A stretch of 64,000 nt of DNA from Cognaticolwellia aestuarii (GTDB lineage: Bacteria; Pseudomonadota; Gammaproteobacteria; Enterobacterales; Alteromonadaceae): positions 28,974 to 92,973 of the forward strand of contig NZ_MUZV01000012.1 of assembly GCF_002000025.1 (NCBI RefSeq), written 5' to 3'. Below the pieces are notes generated by a model that was not told where the DNA came from, searched no databases, and saw only the letters and a list, made by a program, of their open reading frames with translations. Below are positions 9,207 through 19,016 of the stretch, piece by piece (position 1 is the first letter of the stretch; every line of letters starts with the position of its first letter). A program made the position numbers and the translations under genes.

Positions 9207-10553
9207 TTATTCTAATTCAGAAAGCTTCTTCTCAAGGTAATGAATATTTGCACCACCATTAACAAAGCCTTGATCATTTAAAATATCTAAATGTAGCGCT
9301 ATATTGGTTCTAATTCCGTCAATAACCAACTCACTTAATGCATTACGCATACGTGCAATCGCCACATCGCGGCTATCACCCCAAGTGATCAGCTTACCGA
9401 TCATGGAATCATAATGCGGAGGTACTGAGTAATCTGCATAAATATGAGAGTCCCAACGTACACCTAAGCCACCCGGAGAATGAAAGCGGGTAATTTTTCC
9501 AGGCGATGGAATGAAAGAGCGTGGATCTTCAGCGTTTATACGACATTCAATTGAATGACCTGACACTTTTATATCATCTTGGGTATAAGATAAAGGTTGG
9601 CCAGCAGCAATGCGAAGTTGCTCTTTAATCAAGTCAACACCGGTGATCATTTCTGTTACCGGATGTTCTACTTGAATACGGGTATTCATTTCAATGAAAT
9701 AGAACTCGCCATTTTCATACAAAAACTCAAAAGTACCGGCACCGCGATAATTAATTTTTATACAAGCATTACAGCAGCGCTCACCAATTTTAGCTCGCAT
9801 TTCAGGTGTAATTCCTGGTGCAGGTGCTTCTTCCACAACTTTTTGATGACGGCGTTGCATTGAACAATCACGTTCACCTAAATGAATCGCACCACCTTGA
9901 CCATCAGCCATAATTTGAATTTCAACGTGACGTGGGTTTTCTAGGAATTTTTCCATGTAAACCATGTCATTATTAAACGTTGAGCGTGCTTCAGACTTCG
10001 TTAGTTGGATAGACTCAATTAAGTCTTCTTCACTACGCACAACACGCATACCACGGCCACCACCGCCACCAGAAGCTTTGATGATAACAGGGTAACCAAT
10101 GCGCTTACCATGCGCCAAATTGGCTGCATCATCGTCAGTTAATGGCCCATCAGAGCCTGGTACACAAGGTACACCTGCAGCTTTCATCGCTTTAATTGCT
10201 GATACTTTATCACCCATCAAGCGAATACTTTCAGCTTTAGGCCCGATAAAGGCAAAACCTGATTTTTCTACTTGTTCAGCAAAGTCAGCGTTCTCAGCAA
10301 GGAAGCCATAGCCTGGATGTATTGCTACAGCATCCGTAACCTCTGCAGCGGTAATAATCGCTGGAATATTTAAGTAACTATCCATAGCTGAAGGCTTACC
10401 AATACAGATGGTTTCATCAGCTAATAATACATGCTTAAGGTTTTTATCGGCCGTTGAGTGCACAGCCACCGTTTTAATGCCAAGCTCTTTACAAGCGCGC
10501 AATATTCTTAAGGCAATTTCGCCGCGATTGGCGATAACAACTTTATCTAACAT
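9207..10553 (-). CDS. accC: Acetyl-CoA carboxylase, biotin carboxylase subunit
   Basis: ATP-dependent carboxylation of the biotin on AccB, the first half-reaction of malonyl-CoA synthesis. The 448-residue length is standard. The sequence begins [20 protein letters not shown], has the glycine-rich ATP-grasp loop [14 protein letters not shown], the [13 protein letters not shown] segment and the active-site [16 protein letters not shown]. It follows accB with a 23-base gap on the minus strand, and aroQ precedes accB, the classical aroQ-accB-accC order of gammaproteobacteria. Confidence 0.97.
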   Translation of the reverse strand: MLDKVVIANRGEIALRILRACKELGIKTVAVHSTADKNLKHVLLADETICIGKPSAMDSYLNIPAIITAAEVTDAVAIHPGYGFLAENADFAEQVEKSGFAFIGPKAESIRLMGDKVSAIKAMKAAGVPCVPGSDGPLTDDDAANLAHGKRIGYPVIIKASGGGGGRGMRVVRSEEDLIESIQLTKSEARSTFNNDMVYMEKFLENPRHVEIQIMADGQGGAIHLGERDCSMQRRHQKVVEEAPAPGITPEMRAKIGERCCNACIKINYRGAGTFEFLYENGEFYFIEMNTRIQVEHPVTEMITGVDLIKEQLRIAAGQPLSYTQDDIKVSGHSIECRINAEDPRSFIPSPGKITRFHSPGGLGVRWDSHIYADYSVPPHYDSMIGKLITWGDSRDVAIARMRNALSELVIDGIRTNIALHLDILNDQGFVNGGANIHYLEKKLSELE

Positions 10554-10576
10554 GAAAATACCCTTATTGGTTGGGC

Positions 10577-11023
10577 TTATTCAATGATGAATAGCGGTTG
10601 ATCAAATTCAATAGCATCTTCGTTTTCAGCTAAAATTTGTTTGATTACACCTGATTTATCAGCTTCTATTTGGTTCATCATCTTCATTGCTTCTAGGATA
10701 CATAATGTATCGCCGGCGTTGACATGTTGACCTACTTCAACAAATGCTGGCGCATCAGGTGAGCCTGCGGCGTAAAATGTACCTACCATAGGAGAGCGAA
10801 CAACATGGCCTGTGATTACTGGGGCTGCGGTTTCTGTTGCTGGTACTGGCGCAGCTGCTACAGGTGCTGCAGCCGCAGGTGCTGCTTGCATCATAGGTGC
10901 TGCTTGCATAATTGTGCCGCCACGACTGATACGTACCGATTCTTCGCCTTCAGAAATTTCTAATTCGTTGATTCCTGACTCTTCAACTAGCTCAATCAAT
11001 TTTTTAATCTTGCGAATATCCAT
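10577..11023 (-). CDS. accB: Acetyl-CoA carboxylase biotin carboxyl carrier protein
   Basis: Carries the biotin cofactor between AccC and AccAD. It has 148 residues: an N-terminal helical segment ([18 protein letters not shown]), an Ala/Pro/Met-rich flexible linker (about residues 38-68) and a C-terminal biotinyl domain. The biotinylated lysine is K114 in [10 protein letters not shown]. The protruding thumb region typical of AccB ([19 protein letters not shown]) is present. Second gene of the aroQ-accB-accC cluster. Confidence 0.97.
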   Translation of the reverse strand: MDIRKIKKLIELVEESGINELEISEGEESVRISRGGTIMQAAPMMQAAPAAAAPVAAAPVPATETAAPVITGHVVRSPMVGTFYAAGSPDAPAFVEVGQHVNAGDTLCILEAMKMMNQIEADKSGVIKQILAENEDAIEFDQPLFIIE

Positions 11024-11096
11024 GTGAATACCTTTTAATAATTATTAATTTTATATTTATGAAAACTTAAGTGAGTTATATCACCTAAGTAAGTGT

Positions 11097-11549
11097 CTAT
11101 TTGTTCTGTGTTAGCCAATTTCTTGCAAAATCTAAAGCATATTCATAACCACCGGTTCCTAAACCACTGATAACGCCTATAGCAATATCAGATAAATATG
11201 AATGCTGCCTAAACGACTCACGTGTATGGACGTTAGATAAGTGCACTTCAACAAATGGAATATTAACCGATAATAAAGCATCTCTAAGCGCAACGCTGGT
11301 ATGCGTAAAAGCAGCAGGGTTGATAATAATAAAATCTACTTTTTCAAAGCTGGCATGAATTTCATCAATCAATACATGCTCTGCATTTGATTGTTTATGA
11401 CTCAGCTCTAGATTCATTTTATCGGCAATGCTGGTTAGTCTTGCTATAATCTCATTTAATGACGATGAGCCATAAATAGTAGGCTCACGTTTGCCCAACA
11501 TGTTTAAATTGGGACCATTTAAAACTAAAATGTTAAACTTTGTAGTCAT
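11097..11549 (-). CDS. aroQ: Type II 3-dehydroquinate dehydratase
   Basis: Dehydrates 3-dehydroquinate to 3-dehydroshikimate in the shikimate pathway; the type II enzyme is a dodecamer. Motifs: [17 protein letters not shown] with the catalytic tyrosine, and [17 protein letters not shown] with the active-site asparagine and histidine. I take the ATG at 11549 ([16 protein letters not shown], 150 residues). A GTG five codons upstream is also in frame, but the shorter form matches the usual start close to the first strand. It lies 73 bases upstream of accB in the same direction. Confidence 0.95.
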   Translation of the reverse strand: MTTKFNILVLNGPNLNMLGKREPTIYGSSSLNEIIARLTSIADKMNLELSHKQSNAEHVLIDEIHASFEKVDFIIINPAAFTHTSVALRDALLSVNIPFVEVHLSNVHTRESFRQHSYLSDIAIGVISGLGTGGYEYALDFARNWLTQNK

Positions 11550-11810
11550 CTTCGGTAAAAACACCCTAACTATTGAGTAATACTCGCATCATGTCATATT
11601 TAACCATATGTTTGAAATAAATTTGACTGAAATGTCGTAATTAATCTCATTTGACGATTATTATAGTGTTTTCGCAGAATATAGCAGCAAAATACTGGTC
11701 TAATCACTTTGGAGAGAAAAATAAAGCTATTAATGTTAGGTAAGTTATAATAAATTTACTAAACTAAACGTTGTAGGAATTTTAATTAATTCATTGATTT
11801 AACTTATTGT

Positions 11811-12284
11811 GTGGGTTGTTTTGTTCGATATGTTTTGCCTTATGTTAATTACAAGGATGAAATTATTAAAGTCACATTATTAAATATTGCTATTATTATT
11901 TTACTTTTTAGTTCACCAGTATATGCAATTAATATTATTTCAAATGCAACGGCTGATACGTCATCGTTATCGGTTAGTCAATTGCGTCGTATATATTCTA
12001 TGCGGCAAGTCTATTGGAAAAACGGTACGCCTATTGTGGTATATGTTTTAGCCAGTAAATCCCCCCTTCATCAACAGTTTTGTAAAGAGCAGCTACGTTT
12101 ATTTCCCTATCAGCTTGACCGCATATGGAACAAGTTAACATTTTCGGGGTACGGTGTAGCCCCAATTGAAGTGACTAGTGAAAGTGAGCTTATTAAAGCG
12201 GTACAATCAACTAAAGGTGCTATCGGCTATGTGGAAAATTTATCGGAGGCCAAAGATGTTAACGTCATTGAAGTTACTGATTAA
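11811..12284 (+). CDS. PstS-like periplasmic substrate-binding domain protein, small
   Basis: About 157 codons from the GTG at 11811. The mature part, from residue 40 (INIISNATADTSSLSVSQLRRIYSMRQVYWKNGTPI), resembles the short PBP-like domain of phosphate-binding proteins. A hydrophobic signal segment ending in SSPVYA precedes it. The annotated N-terminus is doubtful: the GTG adds about 20 unusual residues, while an ATG at 11857 starting MKLLK lies one frame away and soon stops. A start-region frameshift or a rare non-ATG start is possible. It sits 28 bases before the barrel gene and is followed by a GGDEF-EAL gene, suggesting a periplasmic input part of a three-gene signalling or uptake cassette. 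Confidence 0.65.
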   Translation: MGCFVRYVLPYVNYKDEIIKVTLLNIAIIILLFSSPVYAINIISNATADTSSLSVSQLRRIYSMRQVYWKNGTPIVVYVLASKSPLHQQFCKEQLRLFPYQLDRIWNKLTFSGYGVAPIEVTSESELIKAVQSTKGAIGYVENLSEAKDVNVIEVTD

Positions 12285-13485
12285 ACCGTTTGTTTTGATG
12301 CAGTTTTATATCAGTGTATTGTGTAGCTTTTTTGTGGTTTTTAATCTCAGTGCGGCTGAAGTTAAAGGTGAGTCATTACAAGTACATGGTTTTGTGGCAC
12401 AAGGGATTATTGATGCTAATAAAAGTAACTTTATTAATGATGATGAAAGCATCTCATTTGAGTTGACCGAAGTTGGCATTAATGCTTCATATCAAATTAA
12501 TGATAATTTCCGTGTTGCAGGACAGGCTGTTTATCTCAATGGTGGCAATCGTTATCATCCGGGCGCGCGTATTGATTACTTGTTACTAGAATGGGACGCT
12601 TTTCATAGTGAAGCTTGGCAAGCAAGCTTATATTTTGGCCGAGTTAAAAATAATCATTGGTTATATTCAAGTACACGAGATATTCCTTTTGCTCGTCCTT
12701 CTATTATTAATCCACAAGTCACCTATTTTGACGGCTTTCGTGATCTTGCTGTTGGCGGTGATGGTGCCGCCATCAAACTAAAATATAGCGACGATCACTT
12801 GGGAGAAGTCGACTTTAATTTCAGTAGAGGAAAAAGTACCTTTTCAGATCAACAAACTCGTGTCGTTATTGGGCAGTCGGGTGGGGGGAAGTTAGAGCAT
12901 GACTTAGATGCGCAGGCGAGTATTTATTGGCGACCACTGTTTTCACAATGGCGTTTTGGTATTTCAGCTAACGATGCTTCGTTTAGTTATTCTCCGGCAG
13001 AAGTAGATAACTTTTTCGATGCTGATTTTATTTTTCAATTCTATACCTTAAATGCTATTTTTGAAGGGCAGTATTGGCAGTTTAGCGCGGAACTGGTGCA
13101 AGAAAGACTCGCTACAGAAGGTTTCTATATACCAGGCTTTAATCGTGATGAGATTGGCCAAGGTTATTACCTACAAACAAGTTACCAATTAACAAAAGAT
13201 TTGTCGGTTATGCTGAGAAATGAACGTTTTTACGCTAATAAGGATGATAAAAATGGCTCTAAATTAGCAGCAAGTTCTGGCGGGTTGATACCATCATATT
13301 TTGGTTTTCACAATGACACTATGATTGGGCTTTCCTATGATTTTAGCAGTAATTTACGTTTGAATGCTGAGTATCATTGGATGGAAGGAGGAGCAAGGTT
13401 ATCTCCTATTGTACAACCTGATCCCATTGCCAATGCTAGCAAAGACTGGCAAGTTTGGGCTATTCAGCTGATGTATTGGTTTTAA
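12256..13485 (+). CDS. Outer-membrane beta-barrel protein (porin-like), unknown substrate
   Basis: The ATG at 12256 has a strong CGGAGG ribosome binding site at 12244-12249, so the 409-residue form is preferred over a longer frame opening inside the previous gene. A signal peptide ends near NLSAAE. The mature protein is rich in alternating aromatic/hydrophobic strands and ends in the terminal aromatic motif AIQLMYWF typical of outer-membrane barrels. It starts inside the end of the PstS-like gene (overlap about 29 bases) and stops two bases before the GGDEF-EAL gene, so the three are cotranscribed. The transported or sensed molecule is unknown; phosphate or another oxyanion is a guess from the neighbour only. 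Confidence 0.75.
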   Translation: MLTSLKLLIKPFVLMQFYISVLCSFFVVFNLSAAEVKGESLQVHGFVAQGIIDANKSNFINDDESISFELTEVGINASYQINDNFRVAGQAVYLNGGNRYHPGARIDYLLLEWDAFHSEAWQASLYFGRVKNNHWLYSSTRDIPFARPSIINPQVTYFDGFRDLAVGGDGAAIKLKYSDDHLGEVDFNFSRGKSTFSDQQTRVVIGQSGGGKLEHDLDAQASIYWRPLFSQWRFGISANDASFSYSPAEVDNFFDADFIFQFYTLNAIFEGQYWQFSAELVQERLATEGFYIPGFNRDEIGQGYYLQTSYQLTKDLSVMLRNERFYANKDDKNGSKLAASSGGLIPSYFGFHNDTMIGLSYDFSSNLRLNAEYHWMEGGARLSPIVQPDPIANASKDWQVWAIQLMYWF

Positions 13486-13487
13486 TC

Positions 13488-15920
13488 ATGAAGGTCAGTT
13501 TTGTCAGTGTCTCAGTCAAATTATTTATACTGGTTGTCGGTGCTTTATTACTGTTAAGTTTGTCCATTTCAGTGCTGTCTGTCACCAGGTTAGAGCAAGA
13601 GTTCTCTCAATACCAGAGCACTAAATTACGACAAGGTAATGCGCAGTTTAACATGCAAAGTCGTATTGTTAGAGAACAAGCGCGGATTTGGCTAGAGTCA
13701 TTTACCGACCTTATACAACTAAAAGAACAGCCAAACTTTAACCATGCAGCTAAGGCATTAGAGCAGCAGTTTGATGCCTTGCAAATTAACCATAATGTCG
13801 AAGCCTTATGGTTAGCTTCTGATGATTTTAAGCCCATTTACCAATCTACGCCCTTGTCAAAGCAAGTACTTGCAAGTATGCAGCGAGTGAGTCAGAGCTT
13901 TGCTCCTGATGATTACTTAAGTTGTGTTCAACAATGTCAACAACTTGTCTCAATACCTATCTTGAATGCTAGAGGTGAAATGGCTATTGTGACGATGGCG
14001 ATATCATTTGTTGATGTTATCTATGCAATTAATCAAGCATTAGAAAACCAAGTTGCCATTGTTGCCTTTGATAAAACTCAAGCTGCGACATTAGCCCAAG
14101 CAAATATTATTACTTCATCTGCTACACAGCTAATGAAAACACTTTTCACTGAGGACAATCCGGCAAAGCTATTGTCAGATGTGAAAGCTGGTGGTTTACA
14201 AGTTGAGCATAAAAAAAATAGCTATTTGATTAACTTACTGCCACTAGCGTCTTCAGCTACACAAGATTTTTATATGGCGCAGGTTGATGATGTCAGCTCA
14301 TTCACTGATAAGTATCAAGCTTATCGCATGCAGTTCATATTATCAGCCCTCGGCATCTTTATTGTTTTAGCTTTTATGGTGCACTTTGTTGCAGGACCAT
14401 TCACGAAAAGGTTATTGGTGCTTTCGGATATTTTACCTTTACTCGCTCGAAAAGAATTTGAGCAGTTCCGCGAAACAAAAATACCGCAGTCTAAAGTGTT
14501 TCCTGATGAGATTGATGTGCTGATTAATGCCACAACAGAGCTGAGCTATGAACTAGAAAAACTCAATATAGAAATAACACAAAAAACCAAAGAACTTGAA
14601 AATATTGCCATGTATGACCTATTAACCGGCTTACCTAATCGCAATATGCTGAACTATCAGCTACGTAAGTACTTACAAAATGGCACGCGCAATAATTGTA
14701 ATATCGGTATTTTGTTTCTTGATTTAGATGATTTTAAAAAAGTAAATGACAGTCATGGTCATGGTGAAGGCGATAAGTTACTTATTGAGGCAGCAAATAG
14801 AATCAACCTAAGTGTTGGTAGCGCCGGTATGGTCTGTCGTTTCGGTGGTGATGAATTTGTTATTTTATTAGAAAGTAATACTTCACATGAAAATGCACAA
14901 CGTATAGCTAAAGCAATTATTAAAAGCTTTCAGCAGCCAATAAAAATCAATACAGGTTTGTTTTATGTCACAAGTAGTATTGGTATTGCGATGTCTGATG
15001 GAAGTGTGATTCAAGCCAGTGAGCTAGTTAGTCATGCCGACATTGCTATGTATGAAGCAAAAAATAATGGTGGCGACCAATACTTTACCTATCATGGTGA
15101 TATGCTGCAACGCGTTGCGCATCGAGTGATGATGGAGGGAGAAGTAAAACAGGCGCTTGCCAAAGGGCAGTTCAGTTTAAGTTTACAGCCACAACTTGTA
15201 GCAAAAACCAATAAAGTACATGGTTTTGAAGCTTTACTGCGCTGGCAGCATCCTGAACGCGGCATGGTTTCTCCAGATGACTTTATCCCAATTTTAGAAA
15301 ATTCAGAACATATGATTGAATTGGGCTATTGGGTTATTCGCCGCTGTTTTGAACTGTATTGTAGTATGAAAAATATTGGCGTTAGTGATGTTATCATAGC
15401 GATTAATCTATCGGCCGCACAGTTTGCCGATGTTAATTTGCCTGATTATTTACAAGAATTACTGAAAGAATTCGATGTCAGTGCGCATAACTTTGAACTT
15501 GAGTTAACTGAGCAAACATTAGTTAAAGATATTGATAAAGCCATAGAAACTATGGACGCATTACGTGCGTTAGGCTTTAGCTTTGCTATCGATGATTTTG
15601 GTACTGGCTATTCATCACTAGCCTACTTAAAACGTATGCCTGTGGATGTTATTAAAATAGATAAGAGCTTTGTTTTTGGTATGTTAGAAAACCATGCTGA
15701 TTTTCAAATTATTATGTCAACCATTGCTATGGTGAAAAATTTAGGTTTAACCGTTATTGCTGAAGGGGTAGAAACACAAGCACAATTACGTAGTTTAACC
15801 GAAAATGACTGTGATCTCATTCAAGGTTATTATTTTTCCAAACCCATTCCTGACACTGAAGTATTAGATTTCATTCATCGCGAAATGGTTGATGGTAAAT
15901 GGAAGGTTTTAGTAAATTAA
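13488..15920 (+). CDS. Membrane GGDEF-EAL protein with periplasmic sensor
   Basis: An 810-residue inner-membrane protein that makes and/or degrades cyclic di-GMP. An N-terminal membrane helix (about 7-28) is followed by a periplasmic sensor region to about residue 280, a second helix (about 283-305), a linker, GGDEF and EAL. The GGDEF motif is intact at residues 453-457 (RFGGDEF). The EAL motif is intact at 581-583 (GFEALLRW), with DDFGTGYSSLAYLKRMP and IKIDKSFV downstream, so both activities are possible. The start is the ATG at 13488, two bases after the barrel gene stop, with no clear ribosome binding site: translational coupling is likely. The periplasmic domain may be controlled by the two upstream products. 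Confidence 0.9.
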   Translation: MKVSFVSVSVKLFILVVGALLLLSLSISVLSVTRLEQEFSQYQSTKLRQGNAQFNMQSRIVREQARIWLESFTDLIQLKEQPNFNHAAKALEQQFDALQINHNVEALWLASDDFKPIYQSTPLSKQVLASMQRVSQSFAPDDYLSCVQQCQQLVSIPILNARGEMAIVTMAISFVDVIYAINQALENQVAIVAFDKTQAATLAQANIITSSATQLMKTLFTEDNPAKLLSDVKAGGLQVEHKKNSYLINLLPLASSATQDFYMAQVDDVSSFTDKYQAYRMQFILSALGIFIVLAFMVHFVAGPFTKRLLVLSDILPLLARKEFEQFRETKIPQSKVFPDEIDVLINATTELSYELEKLNIEITQKTKELENIAMYDLLTGLPNRNMLNYQLRKYLQNGTRNNCNIGILFLDLDDFKKVNDSHGHGEGDKLLIEAANRINLSVGSAGMVCRFGGDEFVILLESNTSHENAQRIAKAIIKSFQQPIKINTGLFYVTSSIGIAMSDGSVIQASELVSHADIAMYEAKNNGGDQYFTYHGDMLQRVAHRVMMEGEVKQALAKGQFSLSLQPQLVAKTNKVHGFEALLRWQHPERGMVSPDDFIPILENSEHMIELGYWVIRRCFELYCSMKNIGVSDVIIAINLSAAQFADVNLPDYLQELLKEFDVSAHNFELELTEQTLVKDIDKAIETMDALRALGFSFAIDDFGTGYSSLAYLKRMPVDVIKIDKSFVFGMLENHADFQIIMSTIAMVKNLGLTVIAEGVETQAQLRSLTENDCDLIQGYYFSKPIPDTEVLDFIHREMVDGKWKVLVN

Positions 15921-16071
15921 CTTAAATAGATACCAAACAATTAACAGTTTATGGAGCCTGCGGTGGCAATGCGATTAGGCCGACTCTACTTTATCGCTCT
16001 TTTAAAAGCGATGTAACCTGTGCAGAAGTTAGTGCATCATATTTACGTTAATTTTAACCGTTCATACAAAC

Positions 16072-16095
16072 AAAAAGCGCCCTTTGGCGCTTTTT
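16072..16095. terminator. Bidirectional Rho-independent terminator
   Basis: AAAAAGCGCC (16072-16081), loop CTTT, GGCGCTTTTT (16086-16095). It lies between the convergent GGDEF-EAL and dsbD genes and can terminate both. A weaker hairpin, ATCGCT/AGCGAT, lies upstream at 15993-16012. Confidence 0.85.
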
Positions 16096-16133
16096 GTTCA
16101 ATGACTGTCAGCTTGACGTATACAGAATGAAAG

Positions 16134-17978
16134 TTAGAGTGAAAATGTGTTATCTACATGAGCTGAAAATTCATCAGCGCCCATAAACCCTGTAACTCTT
16201 CGTTGTGATAATTCATTACCTTGCTTGTCAAAAAATAAAATTGACGGTAAACCAAAAATATCAAAGTGAGACATTAGTTCAACACTGTCTGTTGAGCCCG
16301 TATCAGTTAAATCTATTTGTAACAATACGGTATCCGATAGAGATTTTTGTACGTTGGCTTCAAAGAATGTGTACTCTTCAAACTCTTTACAAGCAACACA
16401 CCAGTCAGCATAAAGGTCAACCATAACTGTTTTACCTTGTGCGTTAGCTTTAGCAATTGCTTGATTCATCTCTGCTAAGTTCTTTACATGCACAAAACCA
16501 TGTTGTTGACTTTGCTGTGATACGGAAACTTGGCTGTTAGGATAAACCAACTGGTAAGCCTTATTGGCGCCAACAAAGAATAATAAAAATATTAATACAC
16601 TGCGTAGACCAAAGCCAAAAGTTTTATTTGAGTCTTGATTGACAGTGTAGAAGTAACCGGCCGCAGATAAAATAAGGATAACCCACATAATTTCAATCAC
16701 GACAACAGGTAAGAAACGCTCAAGTAAGAAAATAGGTACGGCCAGTAACAATAAGCCAAATATATTTTTAATAACGTTCATCCAGTTACCAGCTTTAGGT
16801 AATAATTTACCTCCCGAACTACCGAGTACTAATAAAGGTAACCCCATACCTAAACTTAATGCGTATAAAGCTGATGCTCCGAGTAAAATATCTCCAGATT
16901 GAGAAATATACAAAAGTGCACCAGTTAATGGGGCCGTGGTGCATGGCGAAGCGACTAAACCAGAAATTGCTCCCATCACTAATACACCAACATAAGAGCC
17001 ACCTTTTTGATTGCTGCTTAATTGATTGAGTTTATTTTGCCAACTGCTTGGTAAGGCTAAGTTAAATATGCCAAACATAGATAGCGCTAAGAAAATGAAT
17101 AAAACACTTAACGCAATTAGCACGATCGGGTGTTGAAACATCGCTTGAAATTGTGCACCGGCAATAGCTACCACAATACCGAGTAAGGTATAGGTAACAG
17201 CCATACCTTGAACATAAGCAAATGATAATGCAAAGGCTCTTTTTGTTGAAAGCTTATCGCCTTGTCCAACAATGATACCGGTTAAAATAGGATACATAGG
17301 GAAAACGCAAGGAGTAAACGATAACAGTAAACCGCCAACAAAAAATGCGATCAGTGTTACCCAAATATTGTCACCTTTAAGCATGTCTGCGAGTTGATGC
17401 TGCTCGCTGCTGTTACTGGCGATGGTTGGTGCTGTGCTATTAGTTTTTTGCGCACTCTCACTATTTAACGCTGAAAGCACGTTTTGCGTGTTGTTATTTG
17501 TATTCGTGCTTAAGTCAACTTTACTTAAATCTATGGTCTTTTTGGTTGGTGGATAACACAAACCTTTATATGCACAGCCTTGATAACGCACGGTAATACT
17601 AGCATCGCGATCAGCTTGTTCAATATCAACCGTGAAGGCTAATTGTCCGGTAAATATTTGCTGAACACCAAAAAACTCATCTTCATGATGCTCACCTTCG
17701 GGTAAGTTTACCGGTACGACAACGGCATTTTCAGTAGAAAACTTAAACTGATGACGATACAAATAATACCCATCAGCAATATTAAAGCTAATTTGTAGTT
17801 TATTTTTTTGTTGATGAAAATCAAAAAGGAAAGCTTCATCTACTTTTAAGAATTCATTATCATTACTAAATAACGAAGCAGAAGAGCTAAAAATAGATTC
17901 TTGTGCGTTTGCTACAGGTGAAATAACAAAAGATAAGCTGGCAAGAATTAACCAAAAAACAGCAACAACTTTTTTCAT
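16134..17978 (-). CDS. dsbD: Thiol:disulfide interchange protein DsbD
   Basis: Moves electrons from cytoplasmic thioredoxin across the inner membrane to periplasmic DsbC, DsbG and CcmG. Three parts are visible in 614 residues: a signal peptide and N-terminal periplasmic domain with Cys135 and Cys141 (CAYKGLC); an eight-helix membrane domain with Cys224 (SFTPCVFPMYP) and Cys346 (ASPCTTAPLTG); and a C-terminal thioredoxin domain with the CVAC pair Cys527/Cys530 (DWCVACKEFEEYTF). All six redox cysteines are present. In many gammaproteobacteria cutA lies directly upstream, and here its decayed remnant is exactly in that place. Confidence 0.96.
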   Translation of the reverse strand: MKKVVAVFWLILASLSFVISPVANAQESIFSSSASLFSNDNEFLKVDEAFLFDFHQQKNKLQISFNIADGYYLYRHQFKFSTENAVVVPVNLPEGEHHEDEFFGVQQIFTGQLAFTVDIEQADRDASITVRYQGCAYKGLCYPPTKKTIDLSKVDLSTNTNNNTQNVLSALNSESAQKTNSTAPTIASNSSEQHQLADMLKGDNIWVTLIAFFVGGLLLSFTPCVFPMYPILTGIIVGQGDKLSTKRAFALSFAYVQGMAVTYTLLGIVVAIAGAQFQAMFQHPIVLIALSVLFIFLALSMFGIFNLALPSSWQNKLNQLSSNQKGGSYVGVLVMGAISGLVASPCTTAPLTGALLYISQSGDILLGASALYALSLGMGLPLLVLGSSGGKLLPKAGNWMNVIKNIFGLLLLAVPIFLLERFLPVVVIEIMWVILILSAAGYFYTVNQDSNKTFGFGLRSVLIFLLFFVGANKAYQLVYPNSQVSVSQQSQQHGFVHVKNLAEMNQAIAKANAQGKTVMVDLYADWCVACKEFEEYTFFEANVQKSLSDTVLLQIDLTDTGSTDSVELMSHFDIFGLPSILFFDKQGNELSQRRVTGFMGADEFSAHVDNTFSL

Positions 17979-17983
17979 AACCG

Positions 17984-18265
17984 TTATTTTAAATACTCAT
18001 TGATCCAGTTTAAATATTGATAATCACCTTGCTGGATGTTCAAAGTGACAACCTCGTCTATGACCATTGCTTAATAGCACTATCAGGGCAATAAAATGCG
18101 CTAATTGACTGCTAGTAAGGTTTGAAGTTTTTGTACTACTAACGATATACTTTCGTGAACGATACCGCGAAAGTATATTAGCCAAAATATCTATACAAGC
18201 CATTGACTGCCTCGGCCAATAACACACTTCAATCGTACTAATAAAGTGGCAAAAGCATAATGTTA
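17984..18265 (-). pseudogene. cutA: Decayed cutA (divalent-cation tolerance protein) remnant
   Basis: Read on the minus strand, the last codons before dsbD encode VVTLNIQQGDYQYLNWINEY followed by LK and a stop at 17984, which is the conserved CutA C-terminus. In a different frame further upstream (18227-18060) comes MACIDILANILSRYR and then STKTSNLTSSQLAHF, matching the CutA AACVNILPNI-SxYRW core and the IKT segment. At least one frameshift near 18040 separates the pieces, and the N-terminal part has deletions or stops. The glutamate-rich middle (GEIExDxE) and the HPYEVPE motif are lost. The position, six bases from the dsbD start, is the classical cutA-dsbD synteny. The limits on the upstream side are approximate. 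Confidence 0.8.
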
Positions 18266-18431
18266 TTTACTAGCTTATCAAAAATACCTTAATAAAAACT
18301 TAACTTATTACAAGATACTAGTACTGGTTACATTTGTTTAAATATTATCAGCGCACTATAAGCGTTAACCAGCTATCAGACGTAATTTTACTTAATACAA
18401 GCTAATAACAAATGGCTAAAAAGCTTACTTG

Positions 18432-18459
18432 CTTGAAAAAGACCCGTTAACCCCCATAT
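18432..18459 (+). promoter_or_regulatory. Sigma-32 heat-shock promoter of fxsA
   Basis: CTTGAAA (18432-18438), 13-base spacer, CCCCATAT (18452-18459): a full match to the sigma-32 consensus CTTGAAA-N11-16-CCCCATNT. It lies 31 bases upstream of the fxsA start codon. Confidence 0.88.
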
Positions 18460-18489
18460 TAGTTTCATCAAAGATGATTAGGAGCGACT

Positions 18490-18999
18490 ATGTTTCGCCT
18501 GTTATTTGTATTTTTTATTATTATTCCGATTATTGAAATATCTGTTTTAATGCAAGTCGGTGCAATTTTTGGCATTTGGCCAACGATCGCTATTGTTATA
18601 TTTACCGCATGGTTAGGCGCAAAATATGTACGTCAGCAAGGGCTGGCAACCTTAAACTCGGTACAAACAAAAATGGCGCAAGGGCAAATGCCTTCTGATG
18701 AAATTGTGACTGGGCTTATGTTGCTGGTAGCAGGAGTATTGCTTGTAACACCTGGTTTTGTGACTGACTTTTTTGGTTTGAGTTTGTTAATTCCGGGGGT
18801 TCGTCATGCTATTGCCGGTAGTGTTAAGTCACATATTACAACTAATAGTGCTAGCCAACAAAGCTTCCAATTTCACAGTCATAACCCTGGTCAGAGTCAA
18901 GATGATTTTTCTGCTCACCAGGATAGCCCATTTCAAGACCATATTCAGTCACCGCATAAAGGCCAAACCTTAGATGGTGAATATGAGCGTAAAGATTAA
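18490..18999 (+). CDS. fxsA: FxsA family cytoplasmic membrane protein
   Basis: A 169-residue membrane protein of the FxsA family; in E. coli its overproduction relieves F-plasmid exclusion of phage T7, while its normal role is unclear. Hydrophobic segments lie at about 2-20, 27-45 and 75-95. The motif LLVAGVLLVTPGFVTDFFGLSLLIPGVR is typical (residues about 76-103). The C-terminal tail is polar with several His, Gln and Ser residues. A TAGGAGCG ribosome binding site precedes the ATG. It stands directly upstream of groES, a conserved arrangement, and has its own sigma-32 promoter, so it can contribute to groESL expression by read-through. Confidence 0.92.
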   Translation: MFRLLFVFFIIIPIIEISVLMQVGAIFGIWPTIAIVIFTAWLGAKYVRQQGLATLNSVQTKMAQGQMPSDEIVTGLMLLVAGVLLVTPGFVTDFFGLSLLIPGVRHAIAGSVKSHITTNSASQQSFQFHSHNPGQSQDDFSAHQDSPFQDHIQSPHKGQTLDGEYERKD

Positions 19000-19016
19000 A
19001 AAAATATCGAGATGGA

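Noticed and set aside
18024..18227. 67-codon minus-strand open frame upstream of dsbD
   Set aside because: It is an accidental frame across the decayed cutA; the conserved CutA pieces lie partly in it and partly in another frame.
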